Of a stretch of DNA of 64,000 nt, positions 43,192 to 55,102 are shown one piece after another (the first letter of the stretch is position 1; each line of letters starts with the position of its first letter). The notes beneath the pieces were generated by a model. It saw only the letters and a program-made list of their open reading frames with translations, made no database searches and was not told the origin of the DNA. The stretch comes from Ralstonia sp. RRA (lineage in GTDB: Bacteria > Pseudomonadota > Gammaproteobacteria > Burkholderiales > Burkholderiaceae), in NCBI RefSeq assembly GCF_037023145.1, contig NZ_CP146094.1, positions 248,001 through 312,000 on the forward strand, written 5' to 3'. The position numbers and the translations under genes are program-made.

Positions 43192-43743
43192 ATGTCGCAA
43201 TCCTCTTTCTGGCGTGCTGCTGCCTTGTCCAGCCTCCTGCTTGGCACCAGCGCAACGTGGGCCGGCGACGGCCATGACCATGGCGAAGCCGCTCCTGCCC
43301 CCGCAGCGGCCGCGCTTCCGCGCTTTGCCGCAGTTTCCGATGACTTCGAACTGGTGGGTGTGCTGAACGGCCAGCGTCTCACACTCTACCTCGACCATGC
43401 TGCCGACAACCGGCCGGTGACCAATGGCGAGCTGACCCTCGAGCTGGGTGGTCGACAGGTAAAGGTCAGCCCACACGGGGTTGGAGAGTTCGAGGCCGAT
43501 CTGACTGAGCCGCTATCCGATGGCGAGACCTCAATCATGGCCACTGTTACTGCGCAGAGCCAATCGGACCTGTTGACTGGCGTTCTCGATGTTCATAGCG
43601 AAGACGCCGAACACGAGCATGCCGTCGCATCCGGCCGTGTGCTCGTACTAGGTGGCGGTGCCGCAGTCCTCGGCGTCGGTGTCCTAGCGTGGGCGCTGCG
43701 CAGACGTACACGCACCAACGGTGCACTGCGAGGTGCAGCATGA
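43192..43743 (+). CDS. membrane-anchored periplasmic metal-binding protein of the RND operon
   Basis: The 183-residue protein has a signal peptide (AALSSLLLGTSATWA), a GDGHDHGEA metal-binding motif right after it, a beta domain (FELVGVLNGQRLTLYLDHAA) and a C-terminal membrane helix (VLVLGGGAAVLGVGVLAWAL). It lies between the czcC- and czcB-like genes and overlaps the adaptor gene by four bases. It may load metal onto the adaptor or act as a periplasmic buffer (inference). It is not a recognised CzcI/CzcE family member. Confidence 0.75.
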   Translation: MSQSSFWRAAALSSLLLGTSATWAGDGHDHGEAAPAPAAAALPRFAAVSDDFELVGVLNGQRLTLYLDHAADNRPVTNGELTLELGGRQVKVSPHGVGEFEADLTEPLSDGETSIMATVTAQSQSDLLTGVLDVHSEDAEHEHAVASGRVLVLGGGAAVLGVGVLAWALRRRTRTNGALRGAA

Positions 43744-44855
43744 AGCGCAACTTCCGTTTCCTAATGACGACGGCCATGGCGGCTGCATTGGCTCTGGCTG
43801 CTCCCGCGTTCGCTCACGACGGTCACGACCACGGCGACGAAGCGCCGGCTGCGTCTTCCAATGGCCCCCAGCGCCAGCCTGATGGCAGCGTGTTTCTTCC
43901 GAAACCGTCACAACGTCAGATCGGTGTACGCACCCAGCTGATCAAGCAGGAGCCCTTGGCCCGCAGCCATGAACTGGCTGGCAAAGTAATCATGGACCCG
44001 ACGACAGGCGGCAAGGTCCAGGCAATGGTAATGGGCCGGCTGGTGCCCGGGCCGGATGGTCTGCCGCAGATCGGCCAATCCGTGCGCAAGGGCCAGGTGC
44101 TGGCTTACATCGAACCGGCCAGCGGTGTGCTGGAGCGCTCAGGCCAGATGGCCCAGGTTGCCGAGCTGCGTGCGGGCCAAGCGCTCGCGCAGAAGCGCCT
44201 GGCCCGGCTGCGCGAGCTGTCGGAGACCGTGCCCCGCAAGGAGATCGAAGCAGCCGAAAGCGAAGTAAACAGCCTGACCGAACGCGCCCGCGCCTTGAGC
44301 GGGGGCCTCGCCGGCAGGGACGTACTAAAGGCCCCAGTCAGCGGCGTCATCGCATCCAGCCCCGCAGTTGCCGGGCAGGTCGTGGATGCGCGCGAACTGG
44401 TGTTTGAGGTGGTCGATCCGACCCAACTGCGCATCGAGGCGCTTGCCTACGATCCGGCAATGGCACAGAACCTGGCCGGTGCTGCACTCGCAGTAGGCGG
44501 TCAGAAGGTGCCGCTGAGCTTCGTCGGGGCCGCCAGCAGCCTGCGCGAGCAGGCCCTGCCCATGCTGTTCAAGGGCACCAGCGAAAGCCTCTCGCGCTTG
44601 GCGGTCGGTATGCCGGTGGTGGTCTTCGTGCAAGAGGCGACGACGGTACCTGGCTACCGCGTGCCTTCCGGTGCGCTGATGAAGAACCCTGCCAACCAGA
44701 ACATCGTCTGGGTCAAAGACCAGGCCGAGCGCTTCGAGCCACGTGTCGTGAACATCACTCCTTTGGATGGTGCATCCATCGCTGTCACTTCGGGCCTGGC
44801 GGACGGCGACCGCGTGGTTGTCGAGGGCGCGTCCCTGATCAATCAAGTTCGTTGA
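43740..44855 (+). CDS. czcB: CzcB-type RND periplasmic adaptor
   Basis: The 371-residue adaptor has a signal peptide (AAALALAAPAFA) followed by HDGHDHGDEA, a His-rich metal-binding start. Lipoyl halves (IGQSVRKGQVLAYIEPASG; LKAPVSGVIASSPAVAGQV) flank a helical hairpin. It couples the inner-membrane pump to the disrupted CzcC-like channel. It overlaps the preceding gene and precedes the pump by 13 bases. The N-terminal DGHDHG recurs in the genes at 43192 and (as HDHAHDH) at 48069. Confidence 0.9.
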   Translation: MKRNFRFLMTTAMAAALALAAPAFAHDGHDHGDEAPAASSNGPQRQPDGSVFLPKPSQRQIGVRTQLIKQEPLARSHELAGKVIMDPTTGGKVQAMVMGRLVPGPDGLPQIGQSVRKGQVLAYIEPASGVLERSGQMAQVAELRAGQALAQKRLARLRELSETVPRKEIEAAESEVNSLTERARALSGGLAGRDVLKAPVSGVIASSPAVAGQVVDARELVFEVVDPTQLRIEALAYDPAMAQNLAGAALAVGGQKVPLSFVGAASSLREQALPMLFKGTSESLSRLAVGMPVVVFVQEATTVPGYRVPSGALMKNPANQNIVWVKDQAERFEPRVVNITPLDGASIAVTSGLADGDRVVVEGASLINQVR

Positions 44856-44868
44856 GGGGCACCATTCC

Positions 44869-47800
44869 ATGTTCAAGTGGCTTCTCGAAAATAGCTTACG
44901 AAACCGGCTCCTGGTCATCATCGGGGCGCTGGTGCTGATGGCGTATGGCGCGTTCACCCTGACGCGCACGCCGGTAGATGTCTTTCCCGATCTCAACAAG
45001 CCGACCGTCACTCTCATGACGGAGGCTGGCGGCATGGCTGCCGAAGAAGTCGAGCAGCTCATCACGTTCCCGCTCGAAACGGCCATGAACGGCCTGCCCA
45101 GCGTCGAAAGCGTGCGCTCGGTCTCCAGCGCCGGGCTTTCCTTCATCTACGTGACATTTGACTGGAAGACAGACATCTTCCGGGCGCGCCAGATGGTCTC
45201 CGAACGCCTGACGTCCATGGAGGAAGGGCTAGCCCCGGGCGTGACGCCCACGATGGGGCCAATCAGCTCAGTGATGGGCGAGATCATGCAGATTGCAATC
45301 CCCATCGGTGCCAAGCCCTCAGGGCAGAAGAACGCAGCCCCGCCGCTGTCGGCCATGGACACGCGCGAGTACGCGGACTGGGTGTTACGCCCCCGGCTGA
45401 TGGCCATACCTGGCGTTGCCCAAGTCATCCCGATCGGAGGCGAGGTCCGTCAGTTCCAGGTCCAGCCCAACACCACGCGAATGTCAGAGCTGGGCGTGAC
45501 TGCGTCCGATCTGGATGCGGCTCTCAAGGGCTTCTCCGCGAACACTTCCGGCGGCTTCCTGGAGATCAATGGCCGCGAGTACCTGATCCGCAACCTGGGC
45601 CGCACGTCCCGACTCGACGACCTGCGTAACCTGCCTCTCGCGGTGCGTGCGGGCCAACCCATCCTGATCCACCAGGTCGCCGATGTTCAGTTTGCGCCAG
45701 CCATCAAGCGCGGCGATGCGGGCTTCGAGGGCCTGCCAGCCGTGATCCTGGGCATCCAAAAGCAGCCCACGGCCGATACGATTGCACTGACCCGCTCGAT
45801 CGAGTCAGCGTTAGCGGACATGAAGGGCTCACTGCCGGCTGGCATGGCCGAGCCGCAAGTGACCTTCCGACAAGCCAACTTCATCGAGGCGTCCATCAGC
45901 ACGCTGCAAGGCAAGCTCATCGGCGCATCGGTCTTCGTGGCGGTGATCCTGTTCTTCTTCCTGGGCACTTTGCGCCCCCTGGTGATCGCGTTGACCGCGA
46001 TTCCTGCCTCGATCTTCGTGACCGGGCTGGTGTTCCACTATTTCGGCCTGTCAATCAACACCATGACGCTCGGTGGGCTGGCGATCGCCATCGGCGGTCT
46101 CGTGGACGATGCTGTGGTCGATGTGGAGAACATCATGCGGCGGCTCAAGGAGAACCGCGCCCGCCACCCTGAGAACCGGCTGACGCCCCTGGTCATCGTT
46201 GCCAGGGCCTCGATGGAGGTTCGCTCGGCGATTCTCTACGCCACGATGATCATTGTGCTGGTGTTCCTGCCCCTGTTCGCGCTGCCGGGGATGGAAGGGC
46301 GCTTGTTCGTGCCGCTGGGCATCGCTTTCATCGTCTCCACGCTAGCCTCGCTGCTGGTCTCTGTGACGGTCACTCCGGTGCTGTCGTACTACCTGCTGCC
46401 CAAGATGAGGACGCTGGACCATGGCGACACTCGGATTCTAGCCTGGCTTAAGGCGCGTTATCAGGGCGGCCTGCAGCGGGTCTTGCAGCGGCCGCGTGCC
46501 GCCCTTGGCATGGCCGCTGTGGCTGTCACACTGGCTGTCGCCGCGGTGCCATTCTTCCCGACCACGTTCCTGCCCCCGTTCAATGAAGGAACGTTGCTGG
46601 TGGGCCTGCGCCTGAATCCCGGTGTGACGCTGGCCGAATCTTCGGCGCTTGCCCAGCAAGCCGAGCTGCTGGTCGCGCAGGTGCCGGAGGTGCAGCACGT
46701 GGGCCGGCGCAGCGGACGGGCCGAGCTGGACGAGCATGCCGAAGGTGTGCATGTCAGTGAACTGGACGTGGGTCTGCTGCCTGCCTCAGAGCTAAAGCGC
46801 TCCATGGAGGAGATCACCGCCGACATCCGTTCGCGTCTGGCTCACTTGCCCGGCTCCATCGGCATTGGCCAGCCGATCTCGCACCGCATCGACCACATGT
46901 TGTCGGGGGTGCGCTCGCAGATCGCCATCAAGGTGTTCGGCGAGGACCTGGACGTCCTGCGCGGGCAGGCGGATCTGCTGCGCGCCAAGCTGGCCGGAAT
47001 TCCGGGGCTTGCTGACCTGGAGATCGAAAAGCAGGTCCTTGCGCCGCAGATCAAAATCCGCGTGGATTATGCGGCGGCGGGACGCTACGGCGTGGCCGCA
47101 CCGCAAATTCTGTCCACGCTACAAAGCCTGGTCGAAGGCGAAAAGATCACCGAGGTCATCGAGGGCAACCGCCGCTTCGCGCTGGTGGTTCGCCTGCCCG
47201 AGCAGGCGCGGTCGATTGAGGGCTTGAGCCGCATCCTCATCGACACGCCCATGGGTCGGGTCCCGTTGTCGCGCCTTGCCACCATCGAAGACAGCGACGG
47301 CCCCAACCAGGTCAGCCGCGACGATGGCCGTCGGCGCATAGTTTTGTCGGCCAACGCTCAGAGACGGCCGCTGTCCGAAGTAGTGGCCGACATACGCAGC
47401 GTCGTCCAAGAAGTGCGCTTGCCCGAAGGCTACTTCATCACGCTGGGCGGCCAGTTCCAGGCACAAGAGGAAGCCTCGCGACTGGTGGGCCTGCTGTCCA
47501 TCGTCTCCCTGACGCTCATGTTCGTGGTGTTGTACACGCGCTACAAGTCGGTCGCCCTATCGGCGCTCATCATGGTGAACATTCCATTGGCCCTGGTCGG
47601 CGCCGTGCTGGGGCTGTGGCTGTCTGGCCAGCCGTTGTCCGTGGCCGCTCTGGTCGGCTTCATCACGCTCGCGGGTATTTCTGTGCGCAACGGCATCCTG
47701 AAGGTGAGCCACTACCTCAACCTCATGCGCATGGAGGGCGAGGACTTCGACCAGAAGATGATCGTGCGTGGCTCGCTCGAACGGCTTTCCCCGGTTCTGA

Positions 47801-48015
47801 TGACCGCGCTGGTCACGGCCTTCGCACTGGCCCCGCTGTTGTTCGAGGCGTCACGACCCGGTACTGAGATCCTGCACCCCGTCGCGGTGGTGATCTTCTC
47901 GGGGCTGGTCAGCTCCACGCTGCTGGACACCTTCCTTACACCCGCCATGTTCTGGCTGTTCGGCCGCAAGCCTGCCGAACGCCTGCTGGACGACCGCGAC
48001 GCGGGGGCATTCTGA
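44869..48015 (+). CDS. czcA: CzcA-type heavy-metal RND transporter
   Basis: The 1048-residue HME-RND pump starts MFKWLLENSLRNRLLVIIGA. Helix 4 reads AIGGLVDDAVVDVEN, which differs from the DFG-DGA-EN of the CnrA protein at 10993. It belongs to a different HME subgroup with less certain metal range. C-terminal helices (AALVGFITLAGISVRNGILK) are typical. It uses the proton gradient to export metal with CzcB. The outer membrane partner is disrupted; another channel such as CnrC might substitute (inference). Confidence 0.9.
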   Translation: MFKWLLENSLRNRLLVIIGALVLMAYGAFTLTRTPVDVFPDLNKPTVTLMTEAGGMAAEEVEQLITFPLETAMNGLPSVESVRSVSSAGLSFIYVTFDWKTDIFRARQMVSERLTSMEEGLAPGVTPTMGPISSVMGEIMQIAIPIGAKPSGQKNAAPPLSAMDTREYADWVLRPRLMAIPGVAQVIPIGGEVRQFQVQPNTTRMSELGVTASDLDAALKGFSANTSGGFLEINGREYLIRNLGRTSRLDDLRNLPLAVRAGQPILIHQVADVQFAPAIKRGDAGFEGLPAVILGIQKQPTADTIALTRSIESALADMKGSLPAGMAEPQVTFRQANFIEASISTLQGKLIGASVFVAVILFFFLGTLRPLVIALTAIPASIFVTGLVFHYFGLSINTMTLGGLAIAIGGLVDDAVVDVENIMRRLKENRARHPENRLTPLVIVARASMEVRSAILYATMIIVLVFLPLFALPGMEGRLFVPLGIAFIVSTLASLLVSVTVTPVLSYYLLPKMRTLDHGDTRILAWLKARYQGGLQRVLQRPRAALGMAAVAVTLAVAAVPFFPTTFLPPFNEGTLLVGLRLNPGVTLAESSALAQQAELLVAQVPEVQHVGRRSGRAELDEHAEGVHVSELDVGLLPASELKRSMEEITADIRSRLAHLPGSIGIGQPISHRIDHMLSGVRSQIAIKVFGEDLDVLRGQADLLRAKLAGIPGLADLEIEKQVLAPQIKIRVDYAAAGRYGVAAPQILSTLQSLVEGEKITEVIEGNRRFALVVRLPEQARSIEGLSRILIDTPMGRVPLSRLATIEDSDGPNQVSRDDGRRRIVLSANAQRRPLSEVVADIRSVVQEVRLPEGYFITLGGQFQAQEEASRLVGLLSIVSLTLMFVVLYTRYKSVALSALIMVNIPLALVGAVLGLWLSGQPLSVAALVGFITLAGISVRNGILKVSHYLNLMRMEGEDFDQKMIVRGSLERLSPVLMTALVTAFALAPLLFEASRPGTEILHPVAVVIFSGLVSSTLLDTFLTPAMFWLFGRKPAERLLDDRDAGAF

Positions 48016-48068
48016 TGCAACGCCTTCTGTCACCCGATTTCAACCACCGTAACCCTATAGGAGCTTTC

Positions 48069-48467
48069 ATGTCTGTTCGATTTCGTTCCCTCACGGCTGG
48101 CACCGCCCTCGCCCTGGCATCCGTCACCGCCTTCGCCGCAGGCGACCATGACCACGCGCATGACCACAAGCCGCTGCATGGTGGCGTCGTGACCGAAGTC
48201 CGGGACGTGGACTACGAGTTGGTCGTTCAGCCCGCAGCAGCGCAACTCTACCTGCGCGACCACGGCAAGCAGGTCAACGTAAGCAACACCAAAGCCAAGC
48301 TCACGCTGTTGACCGGCTCACAAAAGCAGGAGGTGCAACTCACGCCTGCCGCGGACGGAAGCCGCCTCGAAGGCAGCGGGACCTTCGCCGCAGCCAAGGG
48401 CACGAAGGCCGTTGTCCAAGTCGAACGTGGGGGCAATACCGCGAGCGCCCGGTTCGTTCTTCCGTAG
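48069..48467 (+). CDS. small periplasmic His-rich protein
   Basis: The 132-residue protein starts after a TAGGAGC ribosome site. A signal peptide (GTALALASVTAFAAG) is followed by DHDHAHDHKPLHGG and then a beta domain (LYLRDHGKQVNVSNTKAKLT). The domain resembles that of the 43192 product. It is 54 bases after the pump gene, so it probably belongs to the same operon as a periplasmic metal chaperone or buffer (inference). Confidence 0.75.
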   Translation: MSVRFRSLTAGTALALASVTAFAAGDHDHAHDHKPLHGGVVTEVRDVDYELVVQPAAAQLYLRDHGKQVNVSNTKAKLTLLTGSQKQEVQLTPAADGSRLEGSGTFAAAKGTKAVVQVERGGNTASARFVLP

Positions 48468-48572
48468 TGTTCAACGTGATCGTCAGGGAACGAGCTGTAA
48501 TCTGGCGACCACCTGACAAAAGGCGCGACATAGGCGCTCACTATTTCCTCAAAAACTTTGGAGATGTAAATC

Positions 48573-50000
48573 ATGGAAATGCATTTCGACGTCATTGTTA
48601 TCGGTGCCGGCCCAGGCGGATACATCGCGGCCATTCGCGCTGCCCAATTAGGCATGAAGGTCGCTTGTGTAGATGCCTGGAAGAACAAGGACGGAAAGCC
48701 AGCACCTGGCGGCACCTGCAACAACATCGGTTGTATCCCTTCGAAAGCGCTACTGCAGTCGTCAGAGAACTTTGAACAAGCCAAGCACCACTTTGGCACG
48801 CACGGCATCTCCACGGGTGATCTGCGCATGGATGTGACCACGATGTTGGAACGTAAGAATCAGGTCGTGAAGTCCAGCAACGAAGGCATCCTTTATCTGT
48901 TCCGCAAAAACAAGGTCCAGTTTTTCAACGGCCTGGCGTCTTTCACCAGGACTGTCGATGGTGGCTTCGAGGTGAGCGTCGCCGCCGATGAGGCTGTTAC
49001 CTTGGTTGGCAAGCAGATCATCGTTGCCACAGGCTCCAACGTGCGGCCGCTCCCCAACCTACCGTTCGATGAGCGGGTCGTGCTCTCCAACGACGGCGCG
49101 CTGGACATCGCGGCTGTGCCTGATCGGTTGGCCGTCATCGGTGCCGGCGTGATCGGCCTGGAGCTGGGCTCCGTTTGGCGCCGCCTGGGGGCGGATGTCA
49201 CGATCCTCGAAGGCTTGCCCAGCTTCCTGCCAATCGTCGACCAAGCCATCGCCAAGGAGGCGAAGAAGGCGTTCGACAAGCAAGGCCTGAAGATCGAACT
49301 AGGTGCGAAGGTTCGCGAAGTCAATGCAACCGAGGCTGGCGTGACTATTCACTACACCGACAGCCAGGGCCAGACGCAGTCCTTGCAGGCAGACAAAGTG
49401 ATCGTGGCTATCGGCCGTGTGCCGAACACCGAAGGCCTGAATCCGGCCGCCGTGGGACTCCAATTGGATGAGCGCGGCGCCGTACTGGTGGACGATGAAT
49501 GCCGCACCAGTGTGCCCGGCATCTGGGCCATCGGTGACGTGGTGCGTGGCCCGATGTTGGCGCACAAGGCGGAAGAGGAAGGTGTCGCAGTGGCCGAGCG
49601 CATTGCCGGCCAGCACGGTCACGTCGATTTCAATACGATCCCCAACGTCATCTACACCAGCCCGGAGATTGCCTGGGTAGGCCGCACCGAGCAGCAGCTC
49701 AAAGAGCAGGGCACCGCCTATCGAATTGGTTCCTTCCCGTTCATGGCCAATGGCCGCGCGCGTGCGCTGGGCGACACGACGGGCCTCGTCAAGGTGATCG
49801 CCGATTCTGCCACGGACGAGATACTCGGCGTGCATGTAGTCGGCCCGCAGGCCAGTGAACTGGTGGCCGAGGCCGTGATCGCCATAGCGTTCAAGGCCAG
49901 CAGCGAAGACATCGCCCGCATCTGCTTTGCCCATCCGACCCTCTCCGAGACGTTCAAAGAGGCCTCGCTGGCCGTGGACAAGCGCGCGCTCAACTTCTGA
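48573..50000 (+). CDS. lpd: dihydrolipoyl dehydrogenase (E3-type flavoprotein)
   Basis: The 475-residue flavoprotein disulfide reductase has the FAD motif VIVIGAGPGGYIAAIRAAQL, the redox disulfide GGTCNNIGCIPSKALL, the NAD motif VIGAGVIGLELGSVW and the C-terminal His-Glu pair (CFAHPTLSET). It lacks the N-terminal metal domain and C-terminal CC of mercuric reductase. It normally reoxidises lipoyl groups of 2-oxoacid dehydrogenases. Finding it between RND and copper genes suggests an accessory isozyme, maybe resistant to metal poisoning (inference). Confidence 0.92.
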   Translation: MEMHFDVIVIGAGPGGYIAAIRAAQLGMKVACVDAWKNKDGKPAPGGTCNNIGCIPSKALLQSSENFEQAKHHFGTHGISTGDLRMDVTTMLERKNQVVKSSNEGILYLFRKNKVQFFNGLASFTRTVDGGFEVSVAADEAVTLVGKQIIVATGSNVRPLPNLPFDERVVLSNDGALDIAAVPDRLAVIGAGVIGLELGSVWRRLGADVTILEGLPSFLPIVDQAIAKEAKKAFDKQGLKIELGAKVREVNATEAGVTIHYTDSQGQTQSLQADKVIVAIGRVPNTEGLNPAAVGLQLDERGAVLVDDECRTSVPGIWAIGDVVRGPMLAHKAEEEGVAVAERIAGQHGHVDFNTIPNVIYTSPEIAWVGRTEQQLKEQGTAYRIGSFPFMANGRARALGDTTGLVKVIADSATDEILGVHVVGPQASELVAEAVIAIAFKASSEDIARICFAHPTLSETFKEASLAVDKRALNF

Positions 50001-50109
50001 TTGATCGGAAGCGGCATCCAAACCACCTCACCGAACGCAGCTGCGGGCGGTGGGGCGCATATCGCCATGGAACGTAGGCCACGCTGCAACGGCATGCTAT
50101 GCCCAACAG

Positions 50110-50466
50110 TTACTCGTCGTTGTGGTCTTCCGCGATGTGGGTGGCCATATCCAGCAGCACCTGGTTCACGTGCTTGTCCGCCACCTCATAGAAGATCTGT
50201 TTGGCCTGGCGCACGCCCTTGACCAGGCGAGCACCGCGCAGCAGCCGCAGGTGGTGGCTCACCAGCGACTGCGAGAGTTCGAGGGTTTCAGCGATATCCC
50301 CGACCGAGGATGAGCCCTTCATGCAGCACAGCATGATTCTCAGCCGGGACGGGTCACCCAGGAGGCGGAATGTCTCAGCCAAGATGGTCACGTCATTCTG
50401 TGACAGCGATTCCAAATTGGCGCTGGGATCCTTCGGTGGGGTACTGAATGGCTTACTTGTATTCAT
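50110..50466 (-). CDS. second ArsR/SmtB-family repressor
   Basis: The 118-residue protein starts at the ATG at 50466 (MNTSKPFSTPPKDPSANLES). LAETFRLLGDPSRLRIMLCCMKG and DIAETLELSQSLVSHHLRLL repeat the fold of the ArsR at 37685, with a CC pair instead of a single Cys. The C-terminal tail is HIAEDHNDE. It is convergent with lpd and divergent from copA. Its own leader contains an AT-rich segment. It may control the RND operon or itself; the target cannot be set from sequence. Confidence 0.9.
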   Translation of the reverse strand: MNTSKPFSTPPKDPSANLESLSQNDVTILAETFRLLGDPSRLRIMLCCMKGSSSVGDIAETLELSQSLVSHHLRLLRGARLVKGVRQAKQIFYEVADKHVNQVLLDMATHIAEDHNDE

Positions 50467-50634
50467 TTTTAAAATATTTCCTAACCTCGAATGGCTGTTT
50501 TCGCCCTTCAGAATTAACAAGGCAGCAGCCGCTTAGGCGCGCGCAGCAAAGAACCAGTGCGAGCCTGGCAGGCAAGGCCTCCGCTCCCCGTGCACCGGGT
50601 CATTTCTGAAACCTGACAGCATCCGAAAAAGCGC

Positions 50635-50665
50635 TTGACCTTCCCACGATGGTAAACCCTAAGCT
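50635..50665 (+). promoter_or_regulatory. CueR-type promoter of copA
   Basis: A -35 box TTGACC (50635-50640) and -10 box TAAGCT (50660-50665) are separated by 19 bases, the over-long spacing activated by MerR-family regulators. The spacer starts ttccc, as in CueR boxes. The CueR gene is downstream of copA. Confidence 0.8.
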
Positions 50666-50701
50666 CCCTCCATGTCGAATTTCAACTATGGGAAGCACAC
50701 C

Positions 50702-53197
<2,496 letters not shown>

Positions 53198-53212
53198 GAA
53201 AGGAGGAACACC

Positions 53213-53692
53213 ATGAACATCGGTGAAGCATCCAAGGCCTCGAAGGTCTCGGCCAAAATGATCCGCTACTACGAGCAAATCGGTCTGATCCCTCCGGCTG
53301 ACCGCACCGATTCGGGCTACCGCGCCTATACCCAGGACGACGTTCACCGGTTGCATTTCATCCGGCGTTCGCGCGACCTCGGCTTCTCGGTAGCCGAGAT
53401 CACGGACTTGCTGGGACTGTGGAATGACAAGTCGCGCCAGAGTGCTGATGTAAAGCGTCTGGCCCAGCAACACATCGACGAGTTGGACCGGCGCATCGAG
53501 AGCATGCTGGAGATGGCCGCGACGCTCAAGGCGCTGATCCGGTGTTGCGCCGGCGACGAACGGCCCGACTGCCCGATCCTGCACACGCTGGAGCAGCCCG
53601 ATACCAGTGACAACAAGCCCGAAGCGCGCACTGGCGCAGTGCCGCGCCGCGCGCGAGCCAACGCAGCAGGAAAAAAGCCGCGTGCGCACTGA
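53213..53692 (+). CDS. cueR: CueR Cu(I)-responsive MerR-family activator
   Basis: The 159-residue regulator starts MNIGEASKASKVSAKMIRYY after a GAGGA site. The Cu-binding loop reads CCAGDERPDCPI, with the two Cys characteristic of CueR. The coiled-coil dimer helix lies before it. A Lys/Arg/Ala-rich tail of about 35 residues (GAVPRRARANAAGKKPRAH) extends beyond the usual end. It is 15 bases after copA and should activate the promoter at 50635. Confidence 0.92.
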   Translation: MNIGEASKASKVSAKMIRYYEQIGLIPPADRTDSGYRAYTQDDVHRLHFIRRSRDLGFSVAEITDLLGLWNDKSRQSADVKRLAQQHIDELDRRIESMLEMAATLKALIRCCAGDERPDCPILHTLEQPDTSDNKPEARTGAVPRRARANAAGKKPRAH

Positions 53693-53707
53693 GCAGCCAG
53701 GAGAGAT

Positions 53708-54046
53708 ATGCCCAAAATCACAGTCTTGCCCCATCCTGAACTGGCTCCCGAGGGAGCCGAACTGAACGTGCCAGCAGGCACTTCGATCTGCGAGGCCCTG
53801 CTGGACAACGGCATCGAGATCGAGCATGCCTGCGACATGAGCTGTGCCTGCACGACCTGTCACTGCATCGTGCGCAAGGGGTTTAATTCTCTAAACGAAG
53901 TCGAGGAGTGCGAGGATGATCTGCTCGACCGGGCCTGGGGACTGGAGGCGCAGTCGCGGCTGAGCTGCCAGGCCATCGTTGCGACCGAAGACCTGACCGT
54001 CGAGATCCCCAAGTACACGATCAACCATGCCAAGGAGAACCACTAG
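53708..54046 (+). CDS. fdx: 2Fe-2S ferredoxin, ISC (Fdx) type
   Basis: The 112-residue adrenodoxin-like ferredoxin has the cluster ligands in ACDMSCACTTCHC and a later Cys in SRLSCQAIV. The start MPKITVLPHPELAPEGAEL and the acidic helix EVEECEDDLLDRAWGL are those of IscF/Fdx. It normally serves Fe-S cluster assembly with IscS/IscU. Its place after cueR suggests renewal of Fe-S clusters damaged by copper (inference). Confidence 0.93.
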   Translation: MPKITVLPHPELAPEGAELNVPAGTSICEALLDNGIEIEHACDMSCACTTCHCIVRKGFNSLNEVEECEDDLLDRAWGLEAQSRLSCQAIVATEDLTVEIPKYTINHAKENH

Positions 54047-54269
54047 GAGCCTGCGTGCTGCCTCAGGCGCACCGGCCTGCGGCAGGGTTGCTCTGGCAGA
54101 TGGAGGACTGACGGCATTGCAGCCAGATAACCAACCCGTGGGCCAGACCAACCCGCGAGCCAGGTGTCTACACTCCCTTTGCACGGTCGTCGGTTAGGCT
54201 GGAAAGGTCATCAACGTCCTTAAATCCGTGACGGCCGGCCCATGGAAAGTCACACAGGAGAAGTCCTGC

Positions 54270-55028
54270 ATGTCTGCGCCCAAGCTAGCCACGCTCTACC
54301 GAATGGTCATGCCCGGCCATACCTGCCCCTACGGGCTGAAGTCGCTCGATCTGCTCAAACGCAAGGGCTACGAGGTCGAGGACAAACACTTGGCGAGCCG
54401 CGAGCAGACGGATGCGTTCAAGAAGGAGCATGGCGTCGAGACCACGCCCCAGGTCTTCATAAACGGGCGGCGCGTGGGCGGCTACGACGACCTACGCAAA
54501 TTCTTCGGCATGTCCGTGAAGGACAAGAACGCCGTGACCTACACCCCTGTGATCGCGCTGTTCGCCATGGCGGCCGCGATGGCGCTGGCGGCGAGCTGGG
54601 CGGCCTTCGGCCAGCTCTGGAGCATTCAGGCGGCAGAGTGGCTCGTGGCCTTTGCCATGTGTCTCCTGGCGCTGCAGAAGCTCAAGGACGTGGACGGCTT
54701 CGCGACGATGTTCCTCAACTACGACCTGCTGGCCAAGCGCTGGGTTCGGTATGCCTATTTCTACCCGTTCGCGGAGGCCATCGCAGGCGTCCTGATGGTC
54801 GCGGGCGTGGGGATGTGGGTGTCGATTCCGTTGGCGCTGTTCATCGGGACCGTCGGGGCCGTGTCGGTTTTCAAGGCGGTCTATGTCGATCGCCGGGAAC
54901 TCAAGTGCGCCTGCGTGGGCGGGGACAGCAACGTGCCGCTGGACTTCGTGTCCCTGACCGAGAACCTGATGATGGTGGCGATGGCCCTGTGGATGTGGGC
55001 CAAGGTCGCCTACCTTGGGATGCACTGA
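54270..55028 (+). CDS. glutaredoxin-MauE membrane fusion protein
   Basis: The 252-residue protein starts at the ATG at 54270 after CAGGAG. Residues 1-85 form a glutaredoxin (VMPGHTCPYGLKSLDLL; active site CPYG rather than CPYC; TTPQVFINGRRVGGYDDL). Then comes a four-helix MauE/DoxX-like membrane domain with a CxC pair at the end (ELKCACVGGDSNVPLD). The monothiol-like active site in a membrane fusion suggests transfer of reducing power across the membrane or Cu/Fe-S handling (inference). It follows cueR and fdx. Confidence 0.85.
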   Translation: MSAPKLATLYRMVMPGHTCPYGLKSLDLLKRKGYEVEDKHLASREQTDAFKKEHGVETTPQVFINGRRVGGYDDLRKFFGMSVKDKNAVTYTPVIALFAMAAAMALAASWAAFGQLWSIQAAEWLVAFAMCLLALQKLKDVDGFATMFLNYDLLAKRWVRYAYFYPFAEAIAGVLMVAGVGMWVSIPLALFIGTVGAVSVFKAVYVDRRELKCACVGGDSNVPLDFVSLTENLMMVAMALWMWAKVAYLGMH

Positions 55029-55102
55029 GCGCCGCGCCAGATATGGCGCAGCGCACGTGCTCGCATCGGCCGTCCTGTGTGCATGCCGGCCACGACGCGG
55101 TG

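Noticed and set aside
48573..50000. Mercuric reductase
   Set aside because: It lacks the N-terminal metal domain and C-terminal Cys pair; the CNNIGC site is that of dihydrolipoyl dehydrogenase.
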